A stretch of DNA of 64,000 nucleotides from Candidatus Leptofilum gracile (GCA_016713825.1 JADJOJ010000003.1:186001-250000), one strand, 5' to 3'. Counted from the first letter of the stretch, positions 31,210 through 40,922 are shown. A program made the numbers and translations. The notes: generated by a model from the letters alone, not told the origin.

Positions 31210-32205
31210 TTATTGGCGGAGTTGAGGGGCGAGCATGGCGATTTCCTGGCGCAGTTGGGCAATCTCCAGCGCCGATTTTTCGTCCTGAAACAGCTGCCAA
31301 TGGTGCTTGGTGTAGGCCAGATGGCTGCACTGCAAAAAGAAGTTGGCGGCGTGTCGGTTGGCGCGCCAGCCGCGCTGGAGCCAGCTGTTGAACAAAAAGG
31401 CGACGCGCTTGCGGCCGGAGCTGGCCAGGGTAAACTGGCTCACTGTCAGCGTGCCCAGAGCCACCTCTTCTGCCAAATATTGGCGCAGCCAGCGCCGCTC
31501 TTGCAGCACGGCCCACACAATAATCCCGAAGATTAGCAGCAACCCGCCCCAATCGAACAGCAGCGCCAGGAAGATGAAGCCGCTGCCCAGGGTAACGGTG
31601 AAGTTGTGCAGAAAGTGGAGGAAAACGGCCGTCATCCACCCCAGCACCGGCGGCACAATTTTCATCCATTGCTCGGTCGCTAATCGCGCAATGGCTATTC
31701 CCAGGCCAGCAAAGCTGCTAAACAGCGCGTGATTCAGCCCAAAAACAATCGCCCGCAGCACAATGTTGACACCCCACGCTTCCACACCCCCGGAATTGAA
31801 CGTTTGCACAAAGTAGTACACATTTTCCACCATGGCAAAACCTATCCCCACCATCGCGCCGTAGATGATGCCATCTAGCGGGCTGTCGATCTCGCTGCGC
31901 CAGAAGATGAAGAGCGCCACCAGCGCCACGCTTTTGATCGTCTCTTCCACGGGCGGCCCAATGAGCGATGGGGCGGCGGCGGCGCCCAGCTCATCCCCCA
32001 GCACCAGCAGCAGCGGCACGCTGAGGGTGGTGTTGAGCACAAAGGAGATGAGGATGGCGGGCACCGCACCCCACAAAAAGGCGGCGACCAGCAGCCACCA
32101 CGGCTCTTTCTCGTACCGGTCGAACCAGTAGATGAGGCCGACGTACAGCACGGTGGGCACAATGGCGGCGAGGATGGAGAGGGGGAGGACGGCCGTTTCA
32201 GACAT
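31210..32205 (-). CDS. PrsW-family intramembrane metalloprotease
   Basis: A 331-residue protein with eight or nine membrane helices and the intact PrsW motifs: PVEETIKS (EExxK), GFAMVENVYYF (E-N-x-x-Y), NHALFSS and the HFLHN pair, which supply metal and catalytic residues. PrsW proteases cut membrane proteins such as anti-sigma factors. A C-terminal cytosolic helical tail of about 90 residues follows the last helix. The ATG at 32205 with GAGGGTGGT upstream is preferred to a longer frame that reads a repeat. It lies 78 bp downstream of the queA start on the same strand, separated by a hairpin, so it may not be in an operon with queA. Confidence 0.9.
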   Translation of the reverse strand: MSETAVLPLSILAAIVPTVLYVGLIYWFDRYEKEPWWLLVAAFLWGAVPAILISFVLNTTLSVPLLLVLGDELGAAAAPSLIGPPVEETIKSVALVALFIFWRSEIDSPLDGIIYGAMVGIGFAMVENVYYFVQTFNSGGVEAWGVNIVLRAIVFGLNHALFSSFAGLGIAIARLATEQWMKIVPPVLGWMTAVFLHFLHNFTVTLGSGFIFLALLFDWGGLLLIFGIIVWAVLQERRWLRQYLAEEVALGTLTVSQFTLASSGRKRVAFLFNSWLQRGWRANRHAANFFLQCSHLAYTKHHWQLFQDEKSALEIAQLRQEIAMLAPQLRQ

Positions 32206-32218
32206 ACCACCCTCGCCG

Positions 32219-32278
32219 CGAAAACCTGACAGGTTTACTGTCATGGAGAAGTTTTGTCGGGGAAAAACCTGTCAGGTT
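32219..32278. repeat. AACCTGACAGGTTT palindromes
   Basis: AAACCTGACAGGTTT near 32223 and AAAACCTGTCAGGTTT near 32263 are both nearly self-complementary and complementary to each other. They lie between the PrsW start and the queA stop. Confidence 0.6.
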
Positions 32279-32283
32279 TGGCA

Positions 32284-33387
32284 TTACAAAATCAACATCG
32301 CATCCCCAAACGAGAAGAAGCGATATTGCTCGGCAACGGCCGTTTCATACGATCGCAGCATAAACGCTCGATTGGCAAACGCGGCGACCAGCATCAGCAG
32401 GCTGGAATGGGGCAGGTGAAAGTTGGTGATCATGGCGTCTACCGCGCGGAATTTGTAGCCGGGGTAGATGAATAGATCGGTGGGGGCAGTGAAGGCGGCG
32501 ACGGGCTTCCAGGGGCAAAAGCTGCTCGTCTCGCCGCTGGCGTCGCGGGCGCTGATGTCTTGCAAGCTGCCTTGGATGCCCGCTGAGCGCAGTGCTGCCG
32601 TTTCTAGCGTGCGCATACTGGTGGTGCCTACGGCAATCAGGCGGCCACCGGCCAGCTTGGCCTCGTTGATCCGCTTGGCGGATTCGGCCGTCAGGCTGGC
32701 CCATTCGGAATGGATGGTGTGGGCTTCCACCTGCTCCGCCTCGACCGGCTTGAACGTATCCAGCCCCACGTGCAGCGTCACCGTCTCAAAAATGACGCCC
32801 TTGGCCCGCAGCGCCAGCAGCAAATCGCCCGTAAAATGCAGCCCGGCGGTGGGCGCAGCGGCGGAGCCAGTGGGGCGCGAATAAACCGTCTGGTACCGCT
32901 CGGCGTCGTCCAGCGTTTCGTGGATGTAGGGGGGCAGCGGCGTGTGGCCGACGGTTTCTAGCCAGTCGTGCAGGGGCTGGTTAAAGCTGAGTTCGCGCTG
33001 GGGGCCGTTGAGAACGGCCGTTACCGTGGCCACCAACTCCGTCTCATTCCCGTCATAATCAAACAGGTGAATCTGGCTGCCTTCGTCCAGCCGCTTGCCG
33101 CCGACCATCGCCTGCCAGGTGCCGTTTTCCTGCTCGCTCAGGAGCAAGATTTCGACCTTGCCGCCGGTGGGTTTACGGCCGTAAATCCGCGCCGGAATGA
33201 CGCGGCTGTTGTTGGCCACCAGCACATCCCCCGGCCGAAAATAGTCGAGGATGTCGCTGAAGGTTTGGTGGGTAATCGTTTCGTCCGCCCGGTTGAGCAC
33301 CATCAGGCGGCTGGCATCTCGTGGGGATAACGGCCGTTGGGCAATCAACTCTGGCGGCAGGGTGTAGTTAAAATCAGCTGTGTTCAT
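32284..33387 (-). CDS. queA: S-adenosylmethionine:tRNA ribosyltransferase-isomerase
   Basis: A 367-residue enzyme of queuosine synthesis that moves the ribosyl part of SAM onto 7-aminomethyl-7-deazaguanine in tRNA to form epoxyqueuosine. Recognised by FNYTLPPELIAQRPLSPRDA at the start, VLVANNSRVIPARIYG, GTRPTGS-type region seen as YSRPTGSAAAPTAGLHFT, LHVGLDTFKPVEAE and FIYPGYKFRAVDAMITNFHLP. The length is slightly above the usual 340-350. No other queuosine gene is in the window. All conserved stretches are intact. Confidence 0.97.
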   Translation of the reverse strand: MNTADFNYTLPPELIAQRPLSPRDASRLMVLNRADETITHQTFSDILDYFRPGDVLVANNSRVIPARIYGRKPTGGKVEILLLSEQENGTWQAMVGGKRLDEGSQIHLFDYDGNETELVATVTAVLNGPQRELSFNQPLHDWLETVGHTPLPPYIHETLDDAERYQTVYSRPTGSAAAPTAGLHFTGDLLLALRAKGVIFETVTLHVGLDTFKPVEAEQVEAHTIHSEWASLTAESAKRINEAKLAGGRLIAVGTTSMRTLETAALRSAGIQGSLQDISARDASGETSSFCPWKPVAAFTAPTDLFIYPGYKFRAVDAMITNFHLPHSSLLMLVAAFANRAFMLRSYETAVAEQYRFFSFGDAMLIL

Positions 33388-33479
33388 GATAATATTGTAG
33401 CCGTCTGCAAACGGGGGGCAACAGCGAACGAAAAATAAAAGGGGTTCTTCGACAAGCAGCCTGCTTGACAGGCACTTTT

Positions 33480-33529
33480 ATCAAAGATTTCGCAGATTAA
33501 AAATCTGGTAAATCTGCGAAATCTTTGAT
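33480..33529. repeat. CAGATTTCGCAGATT hairpin
   Basis: Perfect 19-bp arms at 33480-33498 and 33511-33529 (ATCAAAGATTTCGCAGATT and its complement), between queA and the DUF3159 gene, which diverge. The same words are found at 29940-30005 and 11225-11245. Confidence 0.7.
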
Positions 33530-33572
33530 TGTGAATTATGAACGTACACTATTTGATGTTGATCCGTGAAAG

Positions 33573-34253
33573 ATGCGCATGAATGAAAAGCTAACTGAAA
33601 TTTGGGATGAACTGCGGCAGGTGCTGCTGGGGCGTGGACTGCTGGACGTGATTTTGCCGCCGCTGCTGTTTGTGCTGCTGAACAGTTGGGTTGGGTTTAC
33701 GGTGGCGGTTTGGGGTGCGGGGGGAACGGCCGTTCTCTTCCTCATCGTCCGCTGGCTGCGAAAACAGCCCATCAAAGCGGCGTTGGGTGGGGTGCTTTCT
33801 GTGGCGTTGGCGGCGGCGGTGGCCCTGCTGCTGGATCGTGAAGAAGGTTTTTTCTTGCCCACGATTGTGTCTGGCGGGGTGACGGTTTTGTTGGCGGTGG
33901 GGAGCGTGGTGGCGAAACGGCCGCTCGTCGCCTGGAGCAGCTTCATCACCCGCCGCTGGCCGCTGGATTGGTATTGGCATCCCCAGGTGCGCCCCGCCTA
34001 CACCGAAGTGACCTGGCTGTGGGCGGCGTACTTTTTGGCGCGGCTGTTGGGGCAGCTCTTCTTTTTTCAGGCGGGCGCGGTCGATCGTTTGGCGTGGCTC
34101 AATTTGTTGCTGGGCTGGCCAGGGATTTTGCTGCTGCTCATCATCACCTACGTGTACGGCACGTGGCGGCTGCGCCACTTGGCAGGCCCCAGCGTGGCCG
34201 AATTTAAGGCAGGCACCCCACCGCCGTGGCAAAGCCAGCGCAAAGGATTTTAA
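33573..34253 (+). CDS. DUF3159-type integral membrane protein
   Basis: A 226-residue protein with about six membrane helices. The sequence EEGFFLPTIVSGGVTVLLAVGSVVAKRPLV and the later RPAYTEVTWLWAAYFLARLLGQLFFF fit the DUF3159 family, which is of unknown function and is better known from Actinobacteria. The start is at ATG 33573 or the ATG two codons later; no strong ribosome site is visible for either. It is convergent with the next gene. The gene contains one ACGGCCGT. Confidence 0.75.
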   Translation: MRMNEKLTEIWDELRQVLLGRGLLDVILPPLLFVLLNSWVGFTVAVWGAGGTAVLFLIVRWLRKQPIKAALGGVLSVALAAAVALLLDREEGFFLPTIVSGGVTVLLAVGSVVAKRPLVAWSSFITRRWPLDWYWHPQVRPAYTEVTWLWAAYFLARLLGQLFFFQAGAVDRLAWLNLLLGWPGILLLLIITYVYGTWRLRHLAGPSVAEFKAGTPPPWQSQRKGF

Positions 34254-34283
34254 AACTCAAAAAAGAGGGAGTTTTAATCAGCT

Positions 34284-35012
34284 TTAATCCAAGTTGCTGG
34301 AAAGCGGCCGAACGTATCTGGCTTTAAGCCGGACCGGGATTAGACGTGCAAAATTGATGTTTGGAATTGATTCAAAAGCGATTCGATAGGTGTACCAGAG
34401 GATCACGCTAATAATGAGCATTTCACCGCCATCTTCGACAATCTTAACGATGCCAGAAATGCCAAACCTATTCATGATCAGCCCTTGAAGCATATCTACA
34501 CCAACACCAAAGAAGGCCGCTATCGCCAACAAGATGGTTAAATGAAGGCATGCCTGGCGCTGTTTGTCGCGGTTTCGCCAAATCATCAGCAGCGCGACGC
34601 CGAACAAAATGCCAGAGACCAAAACCAAAAAACCAGTTTGTGCTACTTCCGCCGGATCCATTGAGGCAATTTGAGGCATTTTGTCTTCGAAGATATACCC
34701 TATCCTTTCATGGATTTCAGCAATATCATCCAACAGAATGTAACCAAAAATGGCCGCCCAGATGGCATACATCCGTTTGCCTTGTAAGGCAATGAATACA
34801 AGTATGGCCACGATGGCGAGTTCTTTCACATACTGGAAAAGATCGGGCAGCTGCCCTTCTTCACTCATCGAGAAAATTGAGTTTATGAGAAAATCGGAAT
34901 GGATGATGCCCCGAATGGCCAGTCGGTGGAAAAAATGGAGCGTGATTAATACCACGTCGATTATCCAGAGGGTGATGAGAAAGATGGTTGAACGATGTAG
35001 GCGGGTTGACAT
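34284..35012 (-). CDS. Multi-pass membrane protein, unknown
   Basis: A 242-residue protein with about six membrane helices. Charged residues cluster at the membrane faces: LLDDIAEIHERIGYIFEDK in the middle and VEDGGEMLIIS near the end. The set of D-D, H-E and E-D-G-G-E residues inside or next to helices could bind metal, as in CREST-type membrane hydrolases, but I cannot establish this. The N-terminus (MSTRLHRSTIFLITLW) fits an uncleaved anchor. It has no ACGGCCGT and an A/T-rich style. I do not recognise the family. Confidence 0.65.
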   Translation of the reverse strand: MSTRLHRSTIFLITLWIIDVVLITLHFFHRLAIRGIIHSDFLINSIFSMSEEGQLPDLFQYVKELAIVAILVFIALQGKRMYAIWAAIFGYILLDDIAEIHERIGYIFEDKMPQIASMDPAEVAQTGFLVLVSGILFGVALLMIWRNRDKQRQACLHLTILLAIAAFFGVGVDMLQGLIMNRFGISGIVKIVEDGGEMLIISVILWYTYRIAFESIPNINFARLIPVRLKARYVRPLSSNLD

Positions 35013-35434
35013 GATGACACCTCATGTTTGTACTGCTGACCAGCCATACCAAGCAAGCGCGTGAATGGTTGATCAAGCCTATTAAATTGTTCGATACTCA
35101 AAGACAGAAGCGGCGCAACGACAATCTATTAACAAAAACGAATGTTACTGGTCAGGCGAGTTTGTTAACAAAGCGTTAACAAGGGGCATTATAGATCAGC
35201 AAAAATTGCATTGCAAGGGGTACTGTAAAGCGAAAATTGTTACTTCACCGCAAACCTATGTGGTTTTGGGCGCGTAACATCAGGCGCAGAAGCAGCTTGC
35301 TGGCGCAACGGCCGTTTGGGCAATCGCAGATGGCAACTGTGTCATACTCTACAAATTTGGTGCTATAAGTCTGTTATAGTGATTCCGCCAGGCAGCAAAT
35401 CTCGTTTTACGATCTAATTTTGAAAGGAGTAAAA
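35013..35434. other. 422-bp intergenic region upstream of the subtilase
   Basis: No gene is visible. It separates divergent genes and must hold two promoters, but I find no convincing -35/-10 pair. Notable items are a GTTAACAAAGCGTTAAC palindrome near 35163-35180, one ACGGCCGT near 35308 and the ribosome site AAAGGAG at 35424-35430. Confidence 0.4.
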
Positions 35435-37474
35435 ATGCTAAAAAAACACGTTTTTGCGATTATGCTTTTTGCTTTTGCTGTTCTTGTGGTGACGGTTCAG
35501 GGCAGTATGCCAGCCCAGGCGATGCAACCTGTTCTGGCAGGGCTACCCGTGAACCAATTGATTGTGCAGTTTGCCGATGAAACGGCTGGTACAAAAATGA
35601 CCGAAGCAGCGCTAGACGGCCGTATCCAACAACTTAGCTCGATCACAGGGGCCAATTTGCAGTACGTGCGGGCCATGTCGGGGGATGCCCATGTACTCAA
35701 ATTACCAGCAGCATTGTCTGTTGCCGAAGCAGAAGCCTTGGCCGCAGAGATGTCTCAACAACCAGGGATTGCCTATGCCGAGCCAGATTATGTGCGCCAG
35801 GCCATTGGCAACGCACCGATTCACGTAGCCGCGCCCCTCCTGGTACCCAACGATCCTGGGTTTAGCAACCAATGGCATTACACCTATGCTGCTGGCACCT
35901 CAGAAGGGCTAAACCTGCCTGCGGCCTGGGACATTACCACCGGCAGCAGCTCGATCGTGGTGGCCGTGGTGGATACAGGCATTCTTCCCCATAGCGATCT
36001 GGCTGGGCGGACCGCGGCGGGCTATGATTTTATTGCTGATACGTTTGTAGCCAATGATGGAAACGGCCGTGACAACAACCCTGCTGATCCCGGCGACTGG
36101 ATATTGGCCAACGAATGCGGCGGTATCCATTCTGCGCAGGACAGTTCCTGGCACGGTACCCATGTAGCCGGGACTATTGGTGCGGCCAGCAACAACGGTT
36201 CGGGCGTGGTGGGGGTCAACTGGAATGCCAAAATTTTGCCCGTGCGCGTGCTGGGGAAATGTGGCGGCAATATCTCGGACATTGTGGATGGGATGCGCTG
36301 GGCGGCTGGGTTGTCTGTTTCTGGGGTGCCTGCCAATGCCAATCCTGCCAGAGTAATCAACATGAGTCTGGGTGGTTCTGGCACTTGCTCTACTACAGAG
36401 CAAAACGCCATTAACGCGATTGTGGCCGCGGGCACGACTGTAGTCGTAGCCGCGGGCAATGACAACGCCAATGCCAGTGGTTACTCCCCAGGCAATTGCA
36501 ATGGGGTGATCACTGTGGCCTCAAATGATCGGTACGGAGACCGCGCCTTTTATAGCAATTACGGCAGTACCATCGAGGTGACTGCCCCTGGTGGCGATAC
36601 GACGATTCCTACCGGTGGGGTTCTTTCAACGTTGGACAGCGGCACGACGACGCCTGTCAACGACAACAGCTATGCATATTATCAAGGCACCAGCATGGCC
36701 GCGCCGCATGTGGCTGGGCTGGCAGCACTGGTGCTGGGCCAAAATCCCAGCATGACCCCAGCCGAACTATTGACGCACTTGCAGGTAACGGCACGGCCGT
36801 TTTCCAGTGGCAGCAGCTGTAATATTAGCCAATGTGGTGCGGGTATTGTGGATGCTTTTAATGCGCTAAATACACAACCGCTGAGTTTCAATGTTTACCT
36901 GCCTACAATCATGAATAATTATCCCTTGCCGCCATCCCCCCTGGTTAACGCCGGCTTTGAAAGCGGGCCAACTGGCTGGACGGAATTTTCAGGCCAGGGT
37001 TGGGACCTCATTCTGAGTTCTTCGAATTTTCCTCCGGGGGTGGCCCCGCATGGCGGCAGTTGGGCCGCCTGGTTGGGTGGCAGTGATGATGAGATTTCTT
37101 TTGTGCAGCAAGCCGTCACGATTCCCACCGCAACGCCTTACCTGGCTTACTGGCACTGGATTGCTTCTGAGGATGCGTGTGGCTATGACTTTGGGATGGT
37201 GGTTGTAAACGGTATTCAAGTTGTAAATTTGTATGATTTATGTCAATCGGCTAATACGGGCGGTTGGGTAAAGCATGTAGTGAATCTCAATGCCTACAAA
37301 GGCCAGACTGTCTTGGTACAAATTCGAGTAGAAACAGATGCTTCTGTGAACAGCAATCTGTTTGTTGATGATGTGTTTTTCCAGGCCAGTGCGGCGGCGG
37401 TGCTGCCACCAGAAGCGCCGAGTGATATGCCCGCATCAGCGATGGATCGCAACGCGGTACTGAATCTGCCTTAA
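35435..37474 (+). CDS. Secreted subtilisin-family (S8) serine protease
   Basis: A 679-residue exported protease. It has a signal peptide (1-28, cleavage near PAQA), an I9-like propeptide (about 38-123, ending YAEPDYV) and an S8 catalytic domain (about 140-490) with D180 in VVDTGI, H240 in HGTHVAG and S420 in GTSMAAPHVAG. After the domain comes FNVYLPTIMNNYPLPPSP, the YLPxI motif shared with two other secreted proteins here. A C-terminal jelly-roll-like domain (about 510-650, LVNAGFESGPTGWTEFSG) may bind carbohydrate or the cell surface. The ATG at 35435 has AAGGAG at 5 bp. A terminator follows, so it is monocistronic. Confidence 0.94.
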   Translation: MLKKHVFAIMLFAFAVLVVTVQGSMPAQAMQPVLAGLPVNQLIVQFADETAGTKMTEAALDGRIQQLSSITGANLQYVRAMSGDAHVLKLPAALSVAEAEALAAEMSQQPGIAYAEPDYVRQAIGNAPIHVAAPLLVPNDPGFSNQWHYTYAAGTSEGLNLPAAWDITTGSSSIVVAVVDTGILPHSDLAGRTAAGYDFIADTFVANDGNGRDNNPADPGDWILANECGGIHSAQDSSWHGTHVAGTIGAASNNGSGVVGVNWNAKILPVRVLGKCGGNISDIVDGMRWAAGLSVSGVPANANPARVINMSLGGSGTCSTTEQNAINAIVAAGTTVVVAAGNDNANASGYSPGNCNGVITVASNDRYGDRAFYSNYGSTIEVTAPGGDTTIPTGGVLSTLDSGTTTPVNDNSYAYYQGTSMAAPHVAGLAALVLGQNPSMTPAELLTHLQVTARPFSSGSSCNISQCGAGIVDAFNALNTQPLSFNVYLPTIMNNYPLPPSPLVNAGFESGPTGWTEFSGQGWDLILSSSNFPPGVAPHGGSWAAWLGGSDDEISFVQQAVTIPTATPYLAYWHWIASEDACGYDFGMVVVNGIQVVNLYDLCQSANTGGWVKHVVNLNAYKGQTVLVQIRVETDASVNSNLFVDDVFFQASAAAVLPPEAPSDMPASAMDRNAVLNLP

Positions 37475-37495
37475 TTTTTGCCTCGAATCAAAAAT

Positions 37496-37522
37496 GATGC
37501 CCAAGTTTTTAGCTTGGGCATC
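37496..37522 (+). terminator. Terminator-like hairpin after the subtilase
   Basis: Arms GATGCCCAAG (37496-37505) and CTTGGGCATC (37513-37522) with a TTTTTAG loop. There is no long T-run after it, so it could serve the convergent genes on both sides. Confidence 0.6.
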
Positions 37523-37547
37523 GCTAGTCGCTTGCTCATGGGTAAAT

Positions 37548-38291
37548 TTATAGCTTGCTGCGGCGGGGCTGGTAGCGGCTGAGCCAGATTTGCTCTTCGA
37601 CGATGATCTCTTTTTCGCGGGCCAGGCTGTTGAGCTGATTTTCAATTTGCATGGCGACCAACTCTTCAATCCAGGCGTCTTGCCAGTTGTGGCGTAAATG
37701 CTCTCGCAGCGCTGCTAAATCGGTGGCGTAGGTGGCAAAGGTGACCAACTGCCGCTGTTCGCGGCGGAACCAGCCGCGCCGCACGGCTTCGCGCAGGGCA
37801 TCTTCTGCTTGGGCGTAGCTGGCGTAGTCGCTCTCTTCCTGAATCCAGCCGGTGAGGTGGCGCTCGTCATCCCGGCGGACAAAAATGGGGGGTGGTTCGC
37901 CGCTGGGGTGGATGTCGAGGAGACGGCCGTTTCCCGCTTTCAACAACCCGCGAATTATCTCTAGAGCATGAACCATGCTCTCCGGAGCCATTCATCACAA
38001 CGACCAGCTGAGCAGCACCAGGTCGAATTTTTCGCCCGGCGGCAGGTCTTCCAGGGGGATGGCGTGGTAGCTGATTTTGTGGGCCAGTTCTGCTGGCAGA
38101 TTCGCTTTTGCTTGCGCAATGCGCCCGGCATCCGGGTCGATGGCGGTGATGTGGGCGGCGTGCGGGGCGAGGTGGGTGGTGATACGGCCGTTGCCGCACC
38201 CCACCTCCAGCACCCGCTGCCCGGTTAAATCCCCAGCCAGCGCCAGCAGCGCCGCAAACTCTCTTTCCTCAGGATCAATTCGTACAGACAA
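37548..38291 (-). pseudogene. SAM-dependent methyltransferase interrupted by two in-frame TGA codons
   Basis: The frame from ATG 38291 gives a class I methyltransferase: motif I VLEVGCGNG (27-35), the acidic TAIDPDAGRI and FDLVLLSWSL. It then meets TGA TGA (37992-37997) and goes on in the same frame from an ATG with APESMVHALEIIRGLL, GRLLDIHPSG and a helical end to 37548. Read through, the protein would have 247 residues, a normal size, and nothing else is missing. In related methyltransferases I recall Cys-Cys at this place, so the two UGA codons may stand for cysteines (mutation, recoding or selenocysteine). Alternatively the gene is split and translation restarts at the adjacent ATG. Confidence 0.7.
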
Positions 38292-38339
38292 TTTATTTCT
38301 TCCCGGTTGGTTCTTAGCTATCCGACAGTTAAATAATAA

Positions 38340-38412
38340 TAGGACGCGGATAAACGCGGAAAACGCAGATAAAAGGAAAAATCAGCGTCATCAGCGTTAA
38401 TCAGCGGCCCAT
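38340..38412. repeat. ACGCGGATAAACGCGG-word foldback
   Basis: Left words GGACGCGGATAAACGCGG and AACGCAGAT are matched imperfectly by ATCAGCGTCATCAGCGTTAA on the right. It lies just downstream of the GH31 gene's end and could serve as its terminator. Confidence 0.5.
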
Positions 38413-38416
38413 TTTT

Positions 38417-40849
38417 TTAAGTCTTATTGTCCCACTGGATGGTTTGGCCGCCAGCAAAGGCGGGCAGGGTGTGGCTGCCTGCTTGCTGCGTCACCTCCAG
38501 CAGCGCCTGCATCTGGCTGGGGCGGAGCTGATCTTCCCACGTTTCCAGCAGGTTTGGGTTGTTGCGGAGTTGATCGGCGTTGTGGAAAACGGCCGCTTTC
38601 ACCAACGTTTCCAGCTTAAAGGCCACCAGCATCTCGTCCACAGTTTCCACCAGACGGTCACGCGGGGCGACGAGCGAGCTGCCGCTGGCGGTGAGCTGGA
38701 GTTGGCTGCTGGGGGGGACGGCGAGTACGGCCGTTTGCCAACTTTCAGTCTGTTCATCATAAACAGCCGCCAAATCCACCGGCTGGCCATCGAGCCGGGC
38801 TGTGAGCGTAACGTTGGCGCTGAGGCCGCGCAGGTGCAGCCGGTAGCGGCGGCTGGCGGGGATGTGGCTGGTGTCGCCGCTGGCGGGCTGGATGGTGACG
38901 GTCATCTCGCCAGCCTGCCAATCTTGGGTGAATGGGGTGAGGGCGTAACGGCCGTTTTTATACCCCAGCGTCTCGCCATCATCTTCGTACAGGGTAAATT
39001 CGCCGGAAGCCCCAGCAAAGCAGTGCAGATCGAGCAGTTCAGGATTGTCGATGCCGCCCCAGCCAACTTTGGGGCCGATGGGCACAATCGCCCCGGCTTT
39101 GGCGAAGAGGGGGATGTGGTGGAGACGGCCGTACTGCACCTGCCAACTGTCCCCAGCAAATTGTTCCCCGCTGAAAAAATGGTGCCACGTGCCCGGCGGC
39201 AGCCAGACCACCTGCCGACTGAGCTGCGTGTCTGGGTCGGCGGGAGTGGTGTGGGGGGCGGCAATGAGATCGGGGCCGAAGGTGTACTGCTGCGGGCATT
39301 GGTACGCTTCATCGCGGGTTGGGTAGTCGTGGTACATGGGGCGAATGGGGGCTTCGTGGGCGGTGGCGTTGCGCCAGGAAAGGCTGTACAGGTAGGGGAT
39401 GAGGGCGTGGCGCAGCTGCATGGCGTCGCGGGTGACGGCCAGCACTTCGCGGTCGTAGCCCCAGGGGCGGCGGTCGTGGTACCGGTTTTTGGTGCTGTGC
39501 AGCCGAAAGATCGGGCTGAATACGCCAAACTGCACCCAGCGGGCGTACAGTTCCGCCTCTTCCACGCCAAACATGTGGCCGCCAATGTCGTGGCTCCACC
39601 AGCTGTAGCCGACGTTGGCGGCGGTGGCGGTGAAGAATGGCTGGAAGTTGAGGCTGTCCCAATCCACGTGCGTGTCGCCGGAGAAGCCGATGGGGTAGCG
39701 GTGGTTGCCCAGGCCGCCCCAACGGGAGAAGATGAACGGCCGAGTTTCTCCATCCCTGGCCAAATCATAAAAATGCAGATGGTTGAGCCACCAGAGCGGA
39801 TCCAGCCCCGGCATGGTAGAAAGTTCGCCCTGCTGCCAATCCATCCACCAAAAATCGATGCCATCTGCTTCTTGCGGGTGGTGCAACAGCTCAAAGTAGG
39901 CGTTGGCAAAAGCTGGATCGGCAATGTTGAAAGGAATGAACGCGCCATCCGCTTTTTGGCCCAGCCGTTGGGCCATGGCTTCGTACTGCGCTTCATGGGG
40001 GCCGACGCCGTCGGCGGGGTGCAGGTTGAGCGCGGTTTTGAGCCCTTGCTCGTGCAGCCAGCGGATGAAGGCGGGTGGGTCGGGGAACAGGTCGCGGTTC
40101 CAGGTGTAGCCGGTCCAGCCGGCCAAATGCCAGTCGATGTCCACAATGCAGACGGCGAGCGGCACATCGTGGGTGCGGAAGTCGCGCATGAGCTGGGTGA
40201 GCTCTTCTTGCGTGTAGGCCCAGTAGCGGCTCCACCAGTTGCCCAGCGCCCAGCGGGGCAGCAGCGGCACGGGGCCGGTGAGGGCAAAGTAGTCGCGCAG
40301 GCAGGTGGCGTAATCGTGGCCGTAGCCAAAAAAGTAGAGGTCGAGGGCATTTGGGTTGGGGCGGGGTTCCAGCCAGCCATCGGCGTTGAAGATGAGCGTG
40401 CGCGAATCATCTACCAGCGCCCAGCCGCTGCGGGAGAGCAGCCCTGGCTCCAGCGGCGTGCTGCCGCTGACTTCGTCCAAGGTGCGGTAGGTGCCCAGCA
40501 GATTTTGCGGGTTTTTGTCGCCAAATCGCCAGACAGTACCATTCTCTTTCAAGGTGATTTGCAGGGTTTTGGCCTTGAATTTTTTGCCAATTTTGTAGGT
40601 TAATTGGAGATGCTCGGTTTCGATGTGAAGACGGCCGTCTTTTACCACCTGTTCAAACTGCGGCACGGGCTGGTTACGGTACCAGAAGGGTTGGGAGGGG
40701 GCGTTTTGGAAACGGCCGTTTTCGTCGTACTCCAGCCGGATCAGGCGGGAGGTAAACACAGTAAACCGGGCCGATCCGGCAACCACGATGGCCTCTGGGT
40801 TAGCAATTGGGTCAAAATCTAGCTGAAAATGGGAAGGAATTTGGGTCAT
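38417..40849 (-). CDS. GH31-family alpha-glucosidase
   Basis: An 810-residue cytosolic glycoside hydrolase. The N-terminal beta domain (about 1-195) leads to the (beta/alpha)8 barrel (about 200-510). The nucleophile is D337 in FWWMDWQQGE and the acid/base is D392 in FSGDTHVDWDSL. VCIVDIDWHLAGWTGYTWN and PFIFSRWGG are other family sequences. C-terminal beta domains follow. An extra helical C-terminal stretch (about 700-810) is not typical. The ATG at 40849 with AAGGAGC upstream is preferred over a start inside the repeat at 40969. No signal peptide is present. The exact glycan (maltose, isomaltose or xyloside) cannot be told. Confidence 0.93.
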   Translation of the reverse strand: MTQIPSHFQLDFDPIANPEAIVVAGSARFTVFTSRLIRLEYDENGRFQNAPSQPFWYRNQPVPQFEQVVKDGRLHIETEHLQLTYKIGKKFKAKTLQITLKENGTVWRFGDKNPQNLLGTYRTLDEVSGSTPLEPGLLSRSGWALVDDSRTLIFNADGWLEPRPNPNALDLYFFGYGHDYATCLRDYFALTGPVPLLPRWALGNWWSRYWAYTQEELTQLMRDFRTHDVPLAVCIVDIDWHLAGWTGYTWNRDLFPDPPAFIRWLHEQGLKTALNLHPADGVGPHEAQYEAMAQRLGQKADGAFIPFNIADPAFANAYFELLHHPQEADGIDFWWMDWQQGELSTMPGLDPLWWLNHLHFYDLARDGETRPFIFSRWGGLGNHRYPIGFSGDTHVDWDSLNFQPFFTATAANVGYSWWSHDIGGHMFGVEEAELYARWVQFGVFSPIFRLHSTKNRYHDRRPWGYDREVLAVTRDAMQLRHALIPYLYSLSWRNATAHEAPIRPMYHDYPTRDEAYQCPQQYTFGPDLIAAPHTTPADPDTQLSRQVVWLPPGTWHHFFSGEQFAGDSWQVQYGRLHHIPLFAKAGAIVPIGPKVGWGGIDNPELLDLHCFAGASGEFTLYEDDGETLGYKNGRYALTPFTQDWQAGEMTVTIQPASGDTSHIPASRRYRLHLRGLSANVTLTARLDGQPVDLAAVYDEQTESWQTAVLAVPPSSQLQLTASGSSLVAPRDRLVETVDEMLVAFKLETLVKAAVFHNADQLRNNPNLLETWEDQLRPSQMQALLEVTQQAGSHTLPAFAGGQTIQWDNKT

Positions 40850-40922
40850 CCGCTGCTCCTTAATTTGAGTGTTGCGGTATTGTAGCGGAAATTTTTGGGG
40901 GAGGAACGGCCGTAAAAAAGTA

